The notes below the pieces were generated by a model. That model was not told the DNA's origin and did not search any database. It saw only the letters and a list, made by a program, of their open reading frames with translations. The position numbers and the translations under genes were made by a program. From Coriobacteriaceae bacterium (GTDB taxonomy: Bacteria; Actinomycetota; Coriobacteriia; Anaerosomatales; D1FN1-002), in contig PNNM01000010.1 in assembly GCA_013824215.1 (NCBI GenBank), positions 1 to 20,865 on the forward strand: a stretch of DNA of 20,865 nt, read 5' to 3'. This document shows positions 1 to 8,074 of the stretch, piece after piece (positions within the stretch are counted from its first letter, which is position 1; every line of letters begins with the position of its first letter).

Positions 1-1928
1 CCGGTCTCGTAGAACTTCCCGAAGAACTCCAGGAAGTTGAGACGCAGTGCATGGATGGAGGGGCTGAACGCGGCGATGATGAAGTTCAGCCCGTGCAGGA
101 AGATGGCGATGATCGCGCCGATGACGATGTTGCCGGTCTTGGCGACGATGCCGTTGACCGCGTCGGCGAAGATGGCGCCGGCAAGACCGACGGCCATGAT
201 ACGGATGTAGCTGGCCACGTTGGAGAACTGCAGGATCGACTCTATCGCGCCGATGACCTTGCCGCCCTTGATGGCGTAGAAGAAGCCTACTCCCAGAAGC
301 AGCGCGCCGAGACCCTGGACCCACAGACCCGCAGAACCGAGGAACGTCGCGGCCACCGGCAGCCCGGCGAAGATCAGCACCGGCAACCCGATAAGGACGC
401 CGAGCATGCCGCTCTTCTCGTAGACGTGGCTGATGTGCTTCGTGCGGACACCGTTGATGATGCCGAGCACGAGGCCGAGCATCACCTGCAGGAAGCCCAC
501 CGCGATCGCGAGGAGCATGAACACCTCGACGAGCTCCACACGGTGGAACGGCAGGGTGAGCGCGCCGATGTGGATGTCCTGGACCCAGTCCAGATAGTGG
601 CTGGCCACATCGCCGAAGAACTCCGCGTAGATGAAGCCGAACGCGACGACCATGGTCGCCGCCGGGCCGAGCACCGACGTCGCGAGCTGCATCATCGGCT
701 TGTCCTGATACTTGACGCGTAGCCAGATGACGATGGCCAACATGATGAGGCCGTAGCCGACGTCTCCGACGATCATGCCGAAGAACAGCGGGTAGAACAG
801 GAACAGCATCCATGTGGGATCGATGGTGCCGTACTTCGGGGTGCCGTAGACGGACAGCAGCGACTCGAACGGCTTGATGAACGCCGGGTTCTTCAGCGCG
901 ACGGGAGTGTCGTCGTACTCCTTCTCGGAGATCTCGGTCTGGTCGATGATGATGTCGCCGCCCCAGCGCTCGTTGATCTGCTTACGGAGTCCGGGGAGCT
1001 CGGAGACCGGCGTCCAGCCGCCGACCACGAAGGCGTACTCCGTGCGCCCGAACTTCGGGATGGCGGCGATCTCGTCGAGCTTGTCGATCAGCACATCCCG
1101 GATCGTGGCCAGCCGCAGGTACCACCTGTCCGACATCGCCGTGAGTTCCTTGCTGATCTCGTCGCGCTCCGTCGGGAGCTGCTTGCGGCGAGCGAGCAGG
1201 GCGTCGTAGGCCGCGTCGAACGGCATGTCCTGGAACTCCGTGGGCAGGCGGATCTGGTTGACGTTCTCCATCGACAGGAACTTGTGGACCGGCTCGGAGT
1301 AGGCTTTGGCGAACACCACGATCGCGGCTGTGGTGTCCTCGTCGACATCCGTGGAGACGATCTCGCACTGCTTCTTGGTCAGCTTGTCGAGCTCTTCCTT
1401 CAACTGCTCGAGCGCCGACTTGTAGCGCCGCTCGACGAGCAGAGCGACGGAATCGAACGCGCCGGTCGTGACGATCTGCCTGGCGAGCGGCTGGATCTTG
1501 TGCAGGATCGGCTCGTAGCGGGCGAGCAGAGCGAGCTCGGACTCGAGCGAGGTGTGCGCGGAGGCCAGTGAGGACGTGCGGTCCTCGACCTCCACCATGA
1601 CGCCCGCGATCTCCTCCGCCAGCTCCCTGCCCTCGAGCTTCCACAGCCGGTCGTACTCGGTATGACGCGCTCCCGGATCGATCGATGCGTCCGCGCGATG
1701 GAGGGCCTTGAGGATCGCACGCACGCGGATGAGCATCTCCTCCATCCGCTCGCGGTCCTGGTCCTGCTGCTCGTGCACGTCCATGCGATCCAGGGGCAAC
1801 TCGCCGGTCTGGATCTTCTTGGTCAGGTCCTCGATGTGCAGGCTCCCCTGCTCGTGGAGCAGGCTGAGCACATCGAAGAACAGGTTCTTCGGGCCGATGA
1901 TCTCTACCTTGGCCATCGGGACGAGCAT
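1..1928 (-). CDS. V/A-type ATP synthase subunit I (a-subunit homologue), C-terminus cut by window edge
   Basis: Membrane stator subunit of a V/A-type ATPase. It forms the ion half-channels beside the rotor ring and anchors the peripheral stalks. The reading frame stays open for 642 codons to base 1. The N-terminal half is hydrophilic and coiled-coil rich. The C-terminal half, from about residue 370, carries several membrane segments. SYIRIMAVGLAGA near residue 576 holds the Arg equivalent to the essential channel arginine of the eukaryotic a-subunit, and the visible end SPSIHALRLNFLEFFGKFYE is typical of the family's C-terminus. Family members are about 650 residues, so probably only a short tail is missing. 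I chose the ATG at 1928 (MLVPMAKVEIIGPK) because AGGGGGTG lies about 7 nt upstream; the internal ATG at 1916 is the alternative. It follows the subunit H-like gene by 39 nt. Na+ versus H+ specificity cannot be judged without the K subunit. Confidence 0.95.
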   Translation of the reverse strand, partial: MLVPMAKVEIIGPKNLFFDVLSLLHEQGSLHIEDLTKKIQTGELPLDRMDVHEQQDQDRERMEEMLIRVRAILKALHRADASIDPGARHTEYDRLWKLEGRELAEEIAGVMVEVEDRTSSLASAHTSLESELALLARYEPILHKIQPLARQIVTTGAFDSVALLVERRYKSALEQLKEELDKLTKKQCEIVSTDVDEDTTAAIVVFAKAYSEPVHKFLSMENVNQIRLPTEFQDMPFDAAYDALLARRKQLPTERDEISKELTAMSDRWYLRLATIRDVLIDKLDEIAAIPKFGRTEYAFVVGGWTPVSELPGLRKQINERWGGDIIIDQTEISEKEYDDTPVALKNPAFIKPFESLLSVYGTPKYGTIDPTWMLFLFYPLFFGMIVGDVGYGLIMLAIVIWLRVKYQDKPMMQLATSVLGPAATMVVAFGFIYAEFFGDVASHYLDWVQDIHIGALTLPFHRVELVEVFMLLAIAVGFLQVMLGLVLGIINGVRTKHISHVYEKSGMLGVLIGLPVLIFAGLPVAATFLGSAGLWVQGLGALLLGVGFFYAIKGGKVIGAIESILQFSNVASYIRIMAVGLAGAIFADAVNGIVAKTGNIVIGAIIAIFLHGLNFIIAAFSPSIHALRLNFLEFFGKFYET

Positions 1929-1967
1929 CCCGACCCACCCCCTAGGTCTTGCGTACGGCCGAATGCA

Positions 1968-2339
1968 CTACCGCGCGGCGGTGATGTTCCCGATCAGGAA
2001 CTCGACAGCAGCGGGCTTCCTGCCGGCGACCGCCGCTTCCAGTTCCGCGGCGTCCTTCTCCGCGCCGACCGCCACGTCGGCGGTCTCCTTCTCCACCGAG
2101 GCCATGACGGCCTTCTCCCGCTCCGCCGCCAACTTCTCGGCCTCGTCCTCCGCTTTCGCGATCGACTCCGCCGCCTTGCGGCGCGCGGTCGCGACCATCT
2201 CCTCGGCCTCCCGCTTGGCGGCAAGCACCCGGCCCGCGATCTCCATCTCCTTCTCGCGGATCAGATGCAGCGGGGAGTTCGCGTCCTTCGAGACGGTCTC
2301 CTGGTGGAAACGGAACTCCTCGAGGACCTTCTCGTCCAC
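1968..2339 (-). CDS. V/A-type ATPase subunit H/G-like coiled-coil peripheral stalk protein
   Basis: A 123-residue, highly charged, Ala/Glu/Lys-rich protein that is almost entirely predicted coiled coil (about residues 20-105). It includes REKEMEIAGRVLAAKREAEE, which resembles the peripheral-stalk subunit that pairs with subunit E in V/A-type ATPases. Its position directly before subunit I matches the usual H-I order of bacterial and archaeal V-ATPase operons. The start codon is GTG at 2339 with GAAGGGGGTG just upstream; no ATG lies nearby. Sequence conservation in this family is weak, so the assignment rests on length, coiled-coil character and context. The remaining subunits (K, E, C, F, A, B, D) would be expected beyond base 1. 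Confidence 0.82.
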   Translation of the reverse strand: MDEKVLEEFRFHQETVSKDANSPLHLIREKEMEIAGRVLAAKREAEEMVATARRKAAESIAKAEDEAEKLAAEREKAVMASVEKETADVAVGAEKDAAELEAAVAGRKPAAVEFLIGNITAAR

Positions 2340-2479
2340 CCGACACCCCCTTCGCGCGCTTCACAGGACGGCCATGCGGCCGCCCGTTCACCTCTCACAG
2401 GGATGTTTCAGCAATCGCGGAACGATTCCTGCAAGGACGAGACGTGAATCGCGCTGCTGGAACGTGCGCCGCCGGGTCC
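2340..2479 (-). other. 140-bp gap between alr and the V-ATPase genes
   Basis: A non-coding gap long enough to hold a promoter for the V-ATPase genes, but I see no convincing -35/-10 pair. A compact hairpin lies at 2366-2373/2378-2385 (8 bp with one G-U pair, loop GCAT on the minus strand). It has no T-run after it, so it is not a standard intrinsic terminator. It may be a leader structure of the V-ATPase mRNA or incidental. Confidence 0.4.
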
Positions 2480-3598
2480 CTACAGCGACACGCGCTCGAG
2501 GCGCATCGAGAAGGCGCACGCCATCTCGTAGTTGATCGTCCCGGCGAGCTTCGCGAGCTCGTCGAGCAGGATGGTCTCCCCGCCTTGGGAGCCCACGATG
2601 ACCGCCTCGTCCCCGGGGCATACCTCGTGGCCGCGAGGGACCTCGACGACCAGCTGGTCCATGCACACGCGCCCGATCTGACGGCACGCAACCCCTCCGA
2701 TGAGGACGCGCATCTCACCTGAGAGAACGCGGTGGACGCCGTCGGCGTACCCGAGCGGCAGGGTCGCGACGCTCGTCGGGGAGGCCGCGCGCCAGGTCAG
2801 CCCGTACGACACGCCCTCCCCCATCGGCACGCGGTGGACGTGTACGACCCGGGCCTTGACCGACATGGCGGGCCGCAGCACGACACGATCCCGAGTCGCC
2901 TCGGCGGGGTGCAGGCCGTAGATGGCGATCCCGCAGCGCACCATGTCGTAGTGGGCCTCCGGATGCAGGATCGTCGCGGGGCTGTTCGCGGCGTGGACGA
3001 TGCCCGGGTCGATCCCGCGATCGCGAAGGGAGCGCAGCATGGCATCGAAGCGCTCGACCTGTTTGCCGAAGTCCCAGTCCCCGGAGACGTCCGCGGTGGC
3101 GAGGTGCGTGAAGACGCCCTCCATCTTCAGTCCCGTCAGCCCGGCGAGCGAGAGGACGAAGTCGCGGGCCTCCTCCGGGCGCACCCCGACGCGGTTCATG
3201 CCCGTGTCCACCTTCAGGTGGAACGGCACCTCCGCGGCGGCACGCATCGCCGCCGCCGACAGCGCCGTGGCGAACCCGCGCGTGAAGACAGTCGGCGTCA
3301 GACCGTGCTCCACGATGTCGCCGGCCGCCTCGGGCGGTGCTTCCGACAGGAGGTGGAGCGGTTCCGCCAGGCCCGCGACGCGGAGCGCCACGGCCTCATC
3401 GACCGTGGCCACGCCGAGGCGGTCCGCCCCGGCCGCGACCGCGGCGCGAGCACACCCCTCGGGCCCATGACCGTAGCCGTCGGCCTTCACGACAGCCATG
3501 AACGAGGTTCCCGGCTTCAGGAGCCGGCGGAGCGCGACGACGTTGTCCGAGACCGCGCCGTGGTCGATCTCGACCCAGGCGTTGCGGCGCCGGGTCAC
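2480..3598 (-). CDS. alr: alanine racemase
   Basis: PLP-dependent interconversion of L- and D-alanine, which supplies D-Ala for peptidoglycan. The protein is 372 residues, normal for the family. AVVKADGYGHG carries the PLP-binding lysine (K38). MVRCGIAIYGL holds the Arg that contacts the pyridine nitrogen. GVSYGLTW carries the catalytic Tyr supplied across the dimer, and GRVCMDQ matches the conserved Cys-Met-Asp near the active site. The frame is open much further upstream, but GAGGAG spaced 5 nt before the GTG at 3598 fixes the start (MTRRRNAWVEID). GTG 3604 is too close to that site. The CBS gene stop ends 2 nt before this start, so translation is probably coupled. It is the last gene of the glmS-acpS-nnr-CBS-alr run. 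Confidence 0.97.
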   Translation of the reverse strand: MTRRRNAWVEIDHGAVSDNVVALRRLLKPGTSFMAVVKADGYGHGPEGCARAAVAAGADRLGVATVDEAVALRVAGLAEPLHLLSEAPPEAAGDIVEHGLTPTVFTRGFATALSAAAMRAAAEVPFHLKVDTGMNRVGVRPEEARDFVLSLAGLTGLKMEGVFTHLATADVSGDWDFGKQVERFDAMLRSLRDRGIDPGIVHAANSPATILHPEAHYDMVRCGIAIYGLHPAEATRDRVVLRPAMSVKARVVHVHRVPMGEGVSYGLTWRAASPTSVATLPLGYADGVHRVLSGEMRVLIGGVACRQIGRVCMDQLVVEVPRGHEVCPGDEAVIVGSQGGETILLDELAKLAGTINYEMACAFSMRLERVSL

Positions 3599-3600
3599 GC

Positions 3601-4062
3601 TCACTCCTCGGCGGCGATGGCGCGCACGATATCGGACTTGCTGACGATGCCCACCAGCGCCTCGCCGTCCATGACCGGCAGCCGGCTGACCTCGCGCTGG
3701 ACGAGGAGGGTGGCGACATCCTCCATCGTGGCGTCCACCGGGACGGTGACGGGATCGGCTGTCATGACATCGCGAACCGTCGCACCGACCGCCTTCTTGA
3801 GTTCGGTCTCGAACTCGCTCATCGAGGGCGGGTAGAAGATGAAGCCGTCGAGCAGGTGCAGGTACGTGGGGAACTCGACGCGGACGTCCTGCATGATCAG
3901 GTCGCCCTCGGTGACGAGTCCGGTCAGACGGCCGCCGTCCATGACCGGCAGCGCGCCGACGCGCTTCTCGACCATGAGCTTGGCCGCCTCCTTGACAGAC
4001 AGGTCGGGGCTCACGGTCACCGGGTCCGGCGTCATGATGTCGCGTGCGGTCAACTCGGCCAT
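3601..4062 (-). CDS. CBS-domain pair protein
   Basis: A 153-residue stand-alone pair of CBS domains (about residues 5-60 and 95-150). Each has the signature block: ARDIMTPDPVTVSPDLSVKEA then LPVMDGGRLTGLVTEGDL, and VRDVMTADPVTVPVDA then LPVMDGEALVGIVSKSDI. Such modules bind adenine nucleotides (AMP, ATP, NAD or SAM) and act as sensors, but the ligand and partner cannot be read from sequence. An aromatic stretch between the domains (YLHLLDGFIFYPPS) could be a contact surface. The ATG at 4062 is preceded by GGAGGAC. It lies between the NAD(P)HX-repair gene (38 nt) and alr (2 nt), so it is very probably co-transcribed with them. No effector domain is present. Confidence 0.9.
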   Translation of the reverse strand: MAELTARDIMTPDPVTVSPDLSVKEAAKLMVEKRVGALPVMDGGRLTGLVTEGDLIMQDVRVEFPTYLHLLDGFIFYPPSMSEFETELKKAVGATVRDVMTADPVTVPVDATMEDVATLLVQREVSRLPVMDGEALVGIVSKSDIVRAIAAEE

Positions 4063-4100
4063 CTCTGTCCTCCAACGTCCGCGGTGCGCTCGAGCGCTCT

Positions 4101-5624
4101 TCAGGCTGTCAGCGCCTTGACCGCCTCCGGCATGAAGGCGGCGATATCCTCGGCGGTCATGCAGGTCTCGCTCATGCTCTCGGCGGCCTTGTCGCCCGCG
4201 TCCCCGTGCAGGTAGGCAGCGAGCGCCGCGGCTTCGAGCGGCGGCAGGCCCTGCGCCAGCAGGGTACCCGTCATGCCGGCGAGCACGTCACCCGCCCCGG
4301 CCGTGGCCATCCCCGGGTTGCCCGTGAGCGTGATCACGCGCCTGCCCTCACCGCTGATGATGGTGCGAGCGCCCTTGAGCACGCAGGTCAGAGCCGGTCC
4401 CGAGAGCTTCGCAGCGAAGGATACCCTATCGGCCTGAACCTCGGCGGACTCCACGCCGAGCAGGCGTCCGAGCTCGCCGGGGTGGGGTGTGGCGATCGTC
4501 GGATACAGGCGTGCGCGCAGCATCTCGACCGCGTCGACCATCGCGTTCAGACCGTCGGCGTCGAGCACCATCGGCAGGGCCAGGTCGCGGACGAGTTTGC
4601 GCACGAGCAGGACGGTGCCATGCGCGAGGGTGAGTCCCGGGCCTATCACGGCTGCGTCGTGGTCGCGAGCGATGTCCAGCACTGCGCCGAGCACTTTGCT
4701 GGCCAGCGTGCGCGACGGGTTCTCGGGCAGGCCCACCACCACGGCCGAGGTCAGTTTCGCCTGCATCGTCGGCACGATGGAGTCCGGCACGGCGAGCGTG
4801 ACGTAGCCGGCACCCATGCACTGCGCACCCGCCACCGCCAGCACGGCCGCTCCCGTGAACGCCCTCGAGCCCGCGACGATCAGCACCCGGCCGCGCTGGT
4901 TCTTGTGCGCGTCGCGGGGGGCCAGAGGCAGGAGGGCGCGGTACTCCCCTCGGTCCCAGACCTCGAGCGCTCCGCCGTCCGGCACGGCCTCGACCGGCAC
5001 GCCGACATCGGCGACGACTATCTCCCCGGCATGCGTCGCGCCCGGGTAGATGAGCTGCCCGGGCTTCGGTGCGGTGAACGTCAGGGTCACGTCCGCGGTC
5101 ACCGCGGAGCCCGGGACCTGCCCCGTGTCGGCGTCGACCCCGGAGGGCATGTCCGCGGCGAGCACCTTCGAACCGCTGAGTGCTATGGCGTCGATCGCCC
5201 ACGACAGGGGCTCGCGAGGTGGTCCGGAGAACCCGATCCCGAAGACCGCGTCCACCACCACCTCGGCGTCAGCGAGTGCTTCGGCGAACCCGTCGGCCGT
5301 GTCCGGACGTACCCAGCCGATCCCCGCCTGCAGAGCGCGTTCCGCAGCCACGGCGGCCTCGCCTTGAATCTCGAACGGCGAGACCGCGGCCACGACGGAG
5401 ACGTCGCCGCCGGACTCGTGGAGCAGACGCGCGGCCACCCAGCCGTCGCCGCCGTTGGCACCCTTGCCGGTGACCACGACGATGCGGCCGGAGGGCGCCA
5501 TCGCCTTGGCCTGCTCGGCCAGCGCCCTGCCCGCACGCTCCATCAGCTCGCCGACGGTGACGCCACGCTCACCGGCCGCCGCTTCCGCACGGCGCATCGC
5601 CTCGGCGGTCAATGCGTGGATCAT
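4101..5624 (-). CDS. nnr: bifunctional NAD(P)H-hydrate epimerase / ADP-dependent NAD(P)H-hydrate dehydratase
   Basis: Repairs hydrated NADH and NADPH. The N-terminal NnrE-type epimerase (about 1-210) interconverts R- and S-NAD(P)HX, and the C-terminal NnrD-type dehydratase (about 215-507) dehydrates the S form using ADP. The epimerase shows GKGANGGDG (residues 53-61), with Ala where the family usually has Asn, and DAVFGIGFSGPPREP. The dehydratase shows RGRVLIVAGS, GPGLT, VLDADGLNAM, TPHPGELGRLL and the nucleotide/catalytic loop NPGMATAGAGDVLAGM. The 507-residue length fits the fused form. The ATG at 5624 follows GGGGGAGG. It lies 22 nt after acpS. Confidence 0.96.
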   Translation of the reverse strand: MIHALTAEAMRRAEAAAGERGVTVGELMERAGRALAEQAKAMAPSGRIVVVTGKGANGGDGWVAARLLHESGGDVSVVAAVSPFEIQGEAAVAAERALQAGIGWVRPDTADGFAEALADAEVVVDAVFGIGFSGPPREPLSWAIDAIALSGSKVLAADMPSGVDADTGQVPGSAVTADVTLTFTAPKPGQLIYPGATHAGEIVVADVGVPVEAVPDGGALEVWDRGEYRALLPLAPRDAHKNQRGRVLIVAGSRAFTGAAVLAVAGAQCMGAGYVTLAVPDSIVPTMQAKLTSAVVVGLPENPSRTLASKVLGAVLDIARDHDAAVIGPGLTLAHGTVLLVRKLVRDLALPMVLDADGLNAMVDAVEMLRARLYPTIATPHPGELGRLLGVESAEVQADRVSFAAKLSGPALTCVLKGARTIISGEGRRVITLTGNPGMATAGAGDVLAGMTGTLLAQGLPPLEAAALAAYLHGDAGDKAAESMSETCMTAEDIAAFMPEAVKALTA

Positions 5625-5646
5625 CGGACCTCCCCCGGCGTGCCGG

Positions 5647-6135
5647 TCACTCGGCCTGCTCGACCTTCTCGGTCACCGTCTCAAGCATAGCGCGCGCTTC
5701 CTTGAACGCCGTGGCGAGGCGGTCCTTCGGCGGCACCTCGGGCGGAGGCGATGGGGCGGACTCGGCGGTCAGCGCGACGGCGGAGGCCACCGCCGTGGTG
5801 TGTGTGAACGACAGCGAGAGGTGGAGCTCGATCACGCCGAGCACCTCCGCGGCGTGCTCCGCCCTGCCGTGGAGGACGGGCCTCGGCCGGCCCGTCTCGT
5901 CGCGAAACACCTCGACGTCGGTGAAGCGCATGCCGGCGAAGCCGGTGCCGAGCGCTTTCAGCACCGCCTCCTTGGCGGCGAAACGCAGGGCGTAGTGGAC
6001 CTCCGGACGGGAGCGCGTGTCGCAGTAGTGCCGCTCCGCCTCGGAGAAGAGGCGCTCCTTCATGCGCGGGTGCCGCTCGAGAGCGGCGCGCATCCGGTCG
6101 ATCTCCACTATGTCGACCCCGAGTCCGACGATCAT
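5647..6135 (-). CDS. acpS: holo-[acyl-carrier-protein] synthase with C-terminal extension
   Basis: Transfers 4'-phosphopantetheine from CoA to apo-ACP, activating fatty acid synthesis. The N-terminal core (1-125) is typical: MIVGLGVDIVEI with the Mg-binding Asp (D8), RFAAKEAVLKALGTG with the metal/catalytic Glu (E56), and LHLSLSFTHT near the end of the fold. Ordinary AcpS stops near residue 125, but this frame continues to 162 with a Pro-rich linker (APSPPPEVPPKDR) and a charged amphipathic-looking tail. The ATG at 6135 lies 8 nt after the glmS stop. The open frame extends far upstream, but only as the antisense-like shadow of glmS. Co-transcription with glmS is almost certain. Confidence 0.95.
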   Translation of the reverse strand: MIVGLGVDIVEIDRMRAALERHPRMKERLFSEAERHYCDTRSRPEVHYALRFAAKEAVLKALGTGFAGMRFTDVEVFRDETGRPRPVLHGRAEHAAEVLGVIELHLSLSFTHTTAVASAVALTAESAPSPPPEVPPKDRLATAFKEARAMLETVTEKVEQAE

Positions 6136-6143
6136 CTTTCTCG

Positions 6144-7973
6144 CTACTCCACGGTCACGGACTTGGCGAGGTTGCGCGGCTGGTCCACGTTGCACCCCTT
6201 GGCCTTGGCGATGTAGTACGCGAGGAGTTGCAGCGGCACGGCGGCCGGGATCGGAACGAGGTCCTCGTCCGTCTCGGGGACGTAGAGCACGTGCTCGGCA
6301 TGCTTGACGATCTCGGTATCCCCCTCGGTCGCGACCACGATGGTCTCCGCTCCCCTGGCGCGGACCTCCTGCAGGTTGCTCACGACCTTGTCGTAGGTAC
6401 GCCCCTTCGTCGCCACCGCCACCACGGGCACGTGGGGCGTGATGAGTGCGATGGGGCCGTGCTTCATCTCGCCGGCCGGATAGGCCTCGGCGTGGATGTA
6501 GGAGATCTCCTTGAGCTTCAGCGCGCCCTCCATGGCGACGGGCACGCCGATACCGCGCCCAAGGAAGAGCGACGAGAGGCAGCCGTCCTTGTACTGGTCG
6601 GCGCACTCCTGGAGGGCGCCCTGGTCGCCGAGGATCCGCTCGATGATGCCGGGGAGCGCCATCAGGCCGCTCCACACGTGCTGTACCTGGGCCGGTGACA
6701 GCGTACCCTTGGCCTGCGCGAGCTTGAGCGCGAGCACGTAGAGCGCGGCTATCTGGGCGGTGAACGTCTTGGTGGCGGCCACGCCGATCTCGGGACCCGC
6801 GTGCGTGTAGATGACGCCGTCGGCCTCCCGTGTCACACGGCTGCCGACCACGTTCGTGATCGCGAGGACCTTCGCACCGCGATCGCGCGCCTCGCGAACG
6901 CTCGCGAGCGTGTCGGCGGTCTCACCCGACTGCGTGATGGCCACGACGAGCGTGTCGCCGCCGACGATCGGATCGCGGTAGCGGAACTCCGAGGACACGT
7001 CCACCTCGACGGGCACGCGCGCCCACTGCTCGACGAGCGTCTTGGCCACCAGCCCCGCGTGATACGAGGTCCCGCACGCGATGACGATCACACGGCGGAT
7101 CCCCGCGACCTCCTCGGTGGTCATCGCCAACTCCGAGAGCTGGACCGTCCCGTCCTCGCCCATCCGGCCGCGGAGCGTCTCCCGGACCGCCTTGGGCTGC
7201 TCGTGGATCTCCTTGAGCATGAAGTCCTCGTAGCCGCCCTTCTCGGCGGCCTCCAGATCCCACTCGACGTGCATCCGCTCGCAGGTCACCGGGAGTCCCT
7301 CGGCGTCGACCACGGAGATGCTGTCGGCGGTGACCGTGGCCACCTGACCGTCCTCGAGCACGAGTATCTCGCGGGTGTGCTCGAGCACTGCGGGGATGTC
7401 GCTGGCCACGATGTTCTCGCCGGCCCCCTCGCCGATGATGAGCGGGGAGTCCCTGCGGGCCGCGATGATGGTCCCCGTGTCGTCCGCGTGCACCACCGCG
7501 AGCGCGTAGCTGCCGTGCAGCCTCCTGGTCGCCAGACGCACCGCCTCGGCGAGGTCGCCGGCGTAGAGCGACTCCACGAGGTGCGAGACGGTCTCGGTGT
7601 CGGTCTCCGAGCGGAATGTGTGACCCGCTGCCTGGAGCTCCTCGCGCAGCTCCGTGTAGTTCTCGATGATCCCGTTGTGCACCACCGCGATGCGGCCGGT
7701 GCAGTCGGCGTGGGGGTGCGCGTTCTCCTCGCTCGGGCGGCCGTGGGTCGCCCAACGGGTGTGGCCGATGCCGATGGAGCCCTCGACGGGATCCTCGGCC
7801 ACAGCGCCGATCAGATGGGACAGCTTCCCGACGCGGCGGACCGTCTCGATCGAGCCCTCGTGCACGACGGCGATCCCAGCCGAGTCGTAGCCTCGGTACT
7901 CCAGTCTCGCGAGCCCAGCTAGCAGAACGTCGGTCACCCGCTTCGGTCCGACGTATCCGACGATTCCACACAT
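6144..7973 (-). CDS. glmS: glutamine--fructose-6-phosphate aminotransferase (isomerising)
   Basis: Makes glucosamine-6-phosphate from fructose-6-phosphate and glutamine, the entry step to UDP-GlcNAc and so to peptidoglycan. The protein is 609 residues, normal length. The start at 7973 is set by MCGIVGYVG, where Cys2 becomes the N-terminal nucleophile of the Ntn glutaminase domain. That domain also shows GYDSAGIAV, GIGHTRWATHG and HNGIIENY. Two SIS sugar-isomerase domains follow (about 285-600), with ACGTSYHAG, AITQSGETADT and the conserved end LAKSVTVE. Upstream is a 393-bp leader with a glmS ribozyme, so expression is expected to fall when its own product GlcN6P accumulates. acpS follows after 8 nt. 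Confidence 0.98.
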   Translation of the reverse strand: MCGIVGYVGPKRVTDVLLAGLARLEYRGYDSAGIAVVHEGSIETVRRVGKLSHLIGAVAEDPVEGSIGIGHTRWATHGRPSEENAHPHADCTGRIAVVHNGIIENYTELREELQAAGHTFRSETDTETVSHLVESLYAGDLAEAVRLATRRLHGSYALAVVHADDTGTIIAARRDSPLIIGEGAGENIVASDIPAVLEHTREILVLEDGQVATVTADSISVVDAEGLPVTCERMHVEWDLEAAEKGGYEDFMLKEIHEQPKAVRETLRGRMGEDGTVQLSELAMTTEEVAGIRRVIVIACGTSYHAGLVAKTLVEQWARVPVEVDVSSEFRYRDPIVGGDTLVVAITQSGETADTLASVREARDRGAKVLAITNVVGSRVTREADGVIYTHAGPEIGVAATKTFTAQIAALYVLALKLAQAKGTLSPAQVQHVWSGLMALPGIIERILGDQGALQECADQYKDGCLSSLFLGRGIGVPVAMEGALKLKEISYIHAEAYPAGEMKHGPIALITPHVPVVAVATKGRTYDKVVSNLQEVRARGAETIVVATEGDTEIVKHAEHVLYVPETDEDLVPIPAAVPLQLLAYYIAKAKGCNVDQPRNLAKSVTVE

Positions 7974-8012
7974 GCCTGCATCAGGCCTTTCGCCTCGGTG
8001 TCCGATGTATGC

Positions 8013-8049
8013 GCGACACGAGGCCGAGCGCGCATGCACGGCGTGTCGC
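8013..8049 (-). repeat. inverted repeat in glmS leader (alternative helix A)
   Basis: A perfect 8-bp complementarity, GCGACACG (8049-8042) with CGTGTCGC (8020-8013), spanning a 21-nt loop in the leader RNA between the ribozyme and the glmS start. It competes with a second helix (8023-8015 with 8002-7993, 9 bp with one bulged C), because both use the CGTGTC segment. Function unknown. Confidence 0.4.
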
Positions 8050-8054
8050 TGGGG

Positions 8055-8072
8055 GCGGACGAATGCGTCCGC
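8055..8072 (-). other. hairpin just downstream of glmS ribozyme
   Basis: A perfect 7-bp stem GCGGACG/CGTCCGC with the 4-nt loop CATT on the minus strand, starting a few bases after the ribozyme's 3' end. A C-rich stretch follows rather than a T-run, so it is not an intrinsic terminator. It may insulate ribozyme folding from the coding region. Confidence 0.5.
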
Positions 8073-8074
8073 GA

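Noticed and set aside
2366..2385. Hairpin after alr, considered as an intrinsic terminator
   Set aside because: No T-run follows on the minus strand, and it lies close to the V-ATPase ribosome site, so termination is not supported.
2419..2429. Perfect short inverted repeat GGAA-CGA-TTCC in the alr/V-ATPase gap, considered as an operator
   Set aside because: 4-bp arms are expected by chance, and no regulator or promoter is placed beside it.
3599..4075. Much longer N-terminal extension of alanine racemase (open frame to 4075)
   Set aside because: The extension overlaps the whole CBS gene in another frame and is Arg/Gly-rich. A good ribosome site supports the GTG at 3598.
8055..8072. Perfect 7-bp hairpin after the ribozyme, considered as a terminator or attenuator
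   Set aside because: C-rich rather than T-rich sequence follows, so intrinsic termination is unlikely. Kept as a structural hairpin only.
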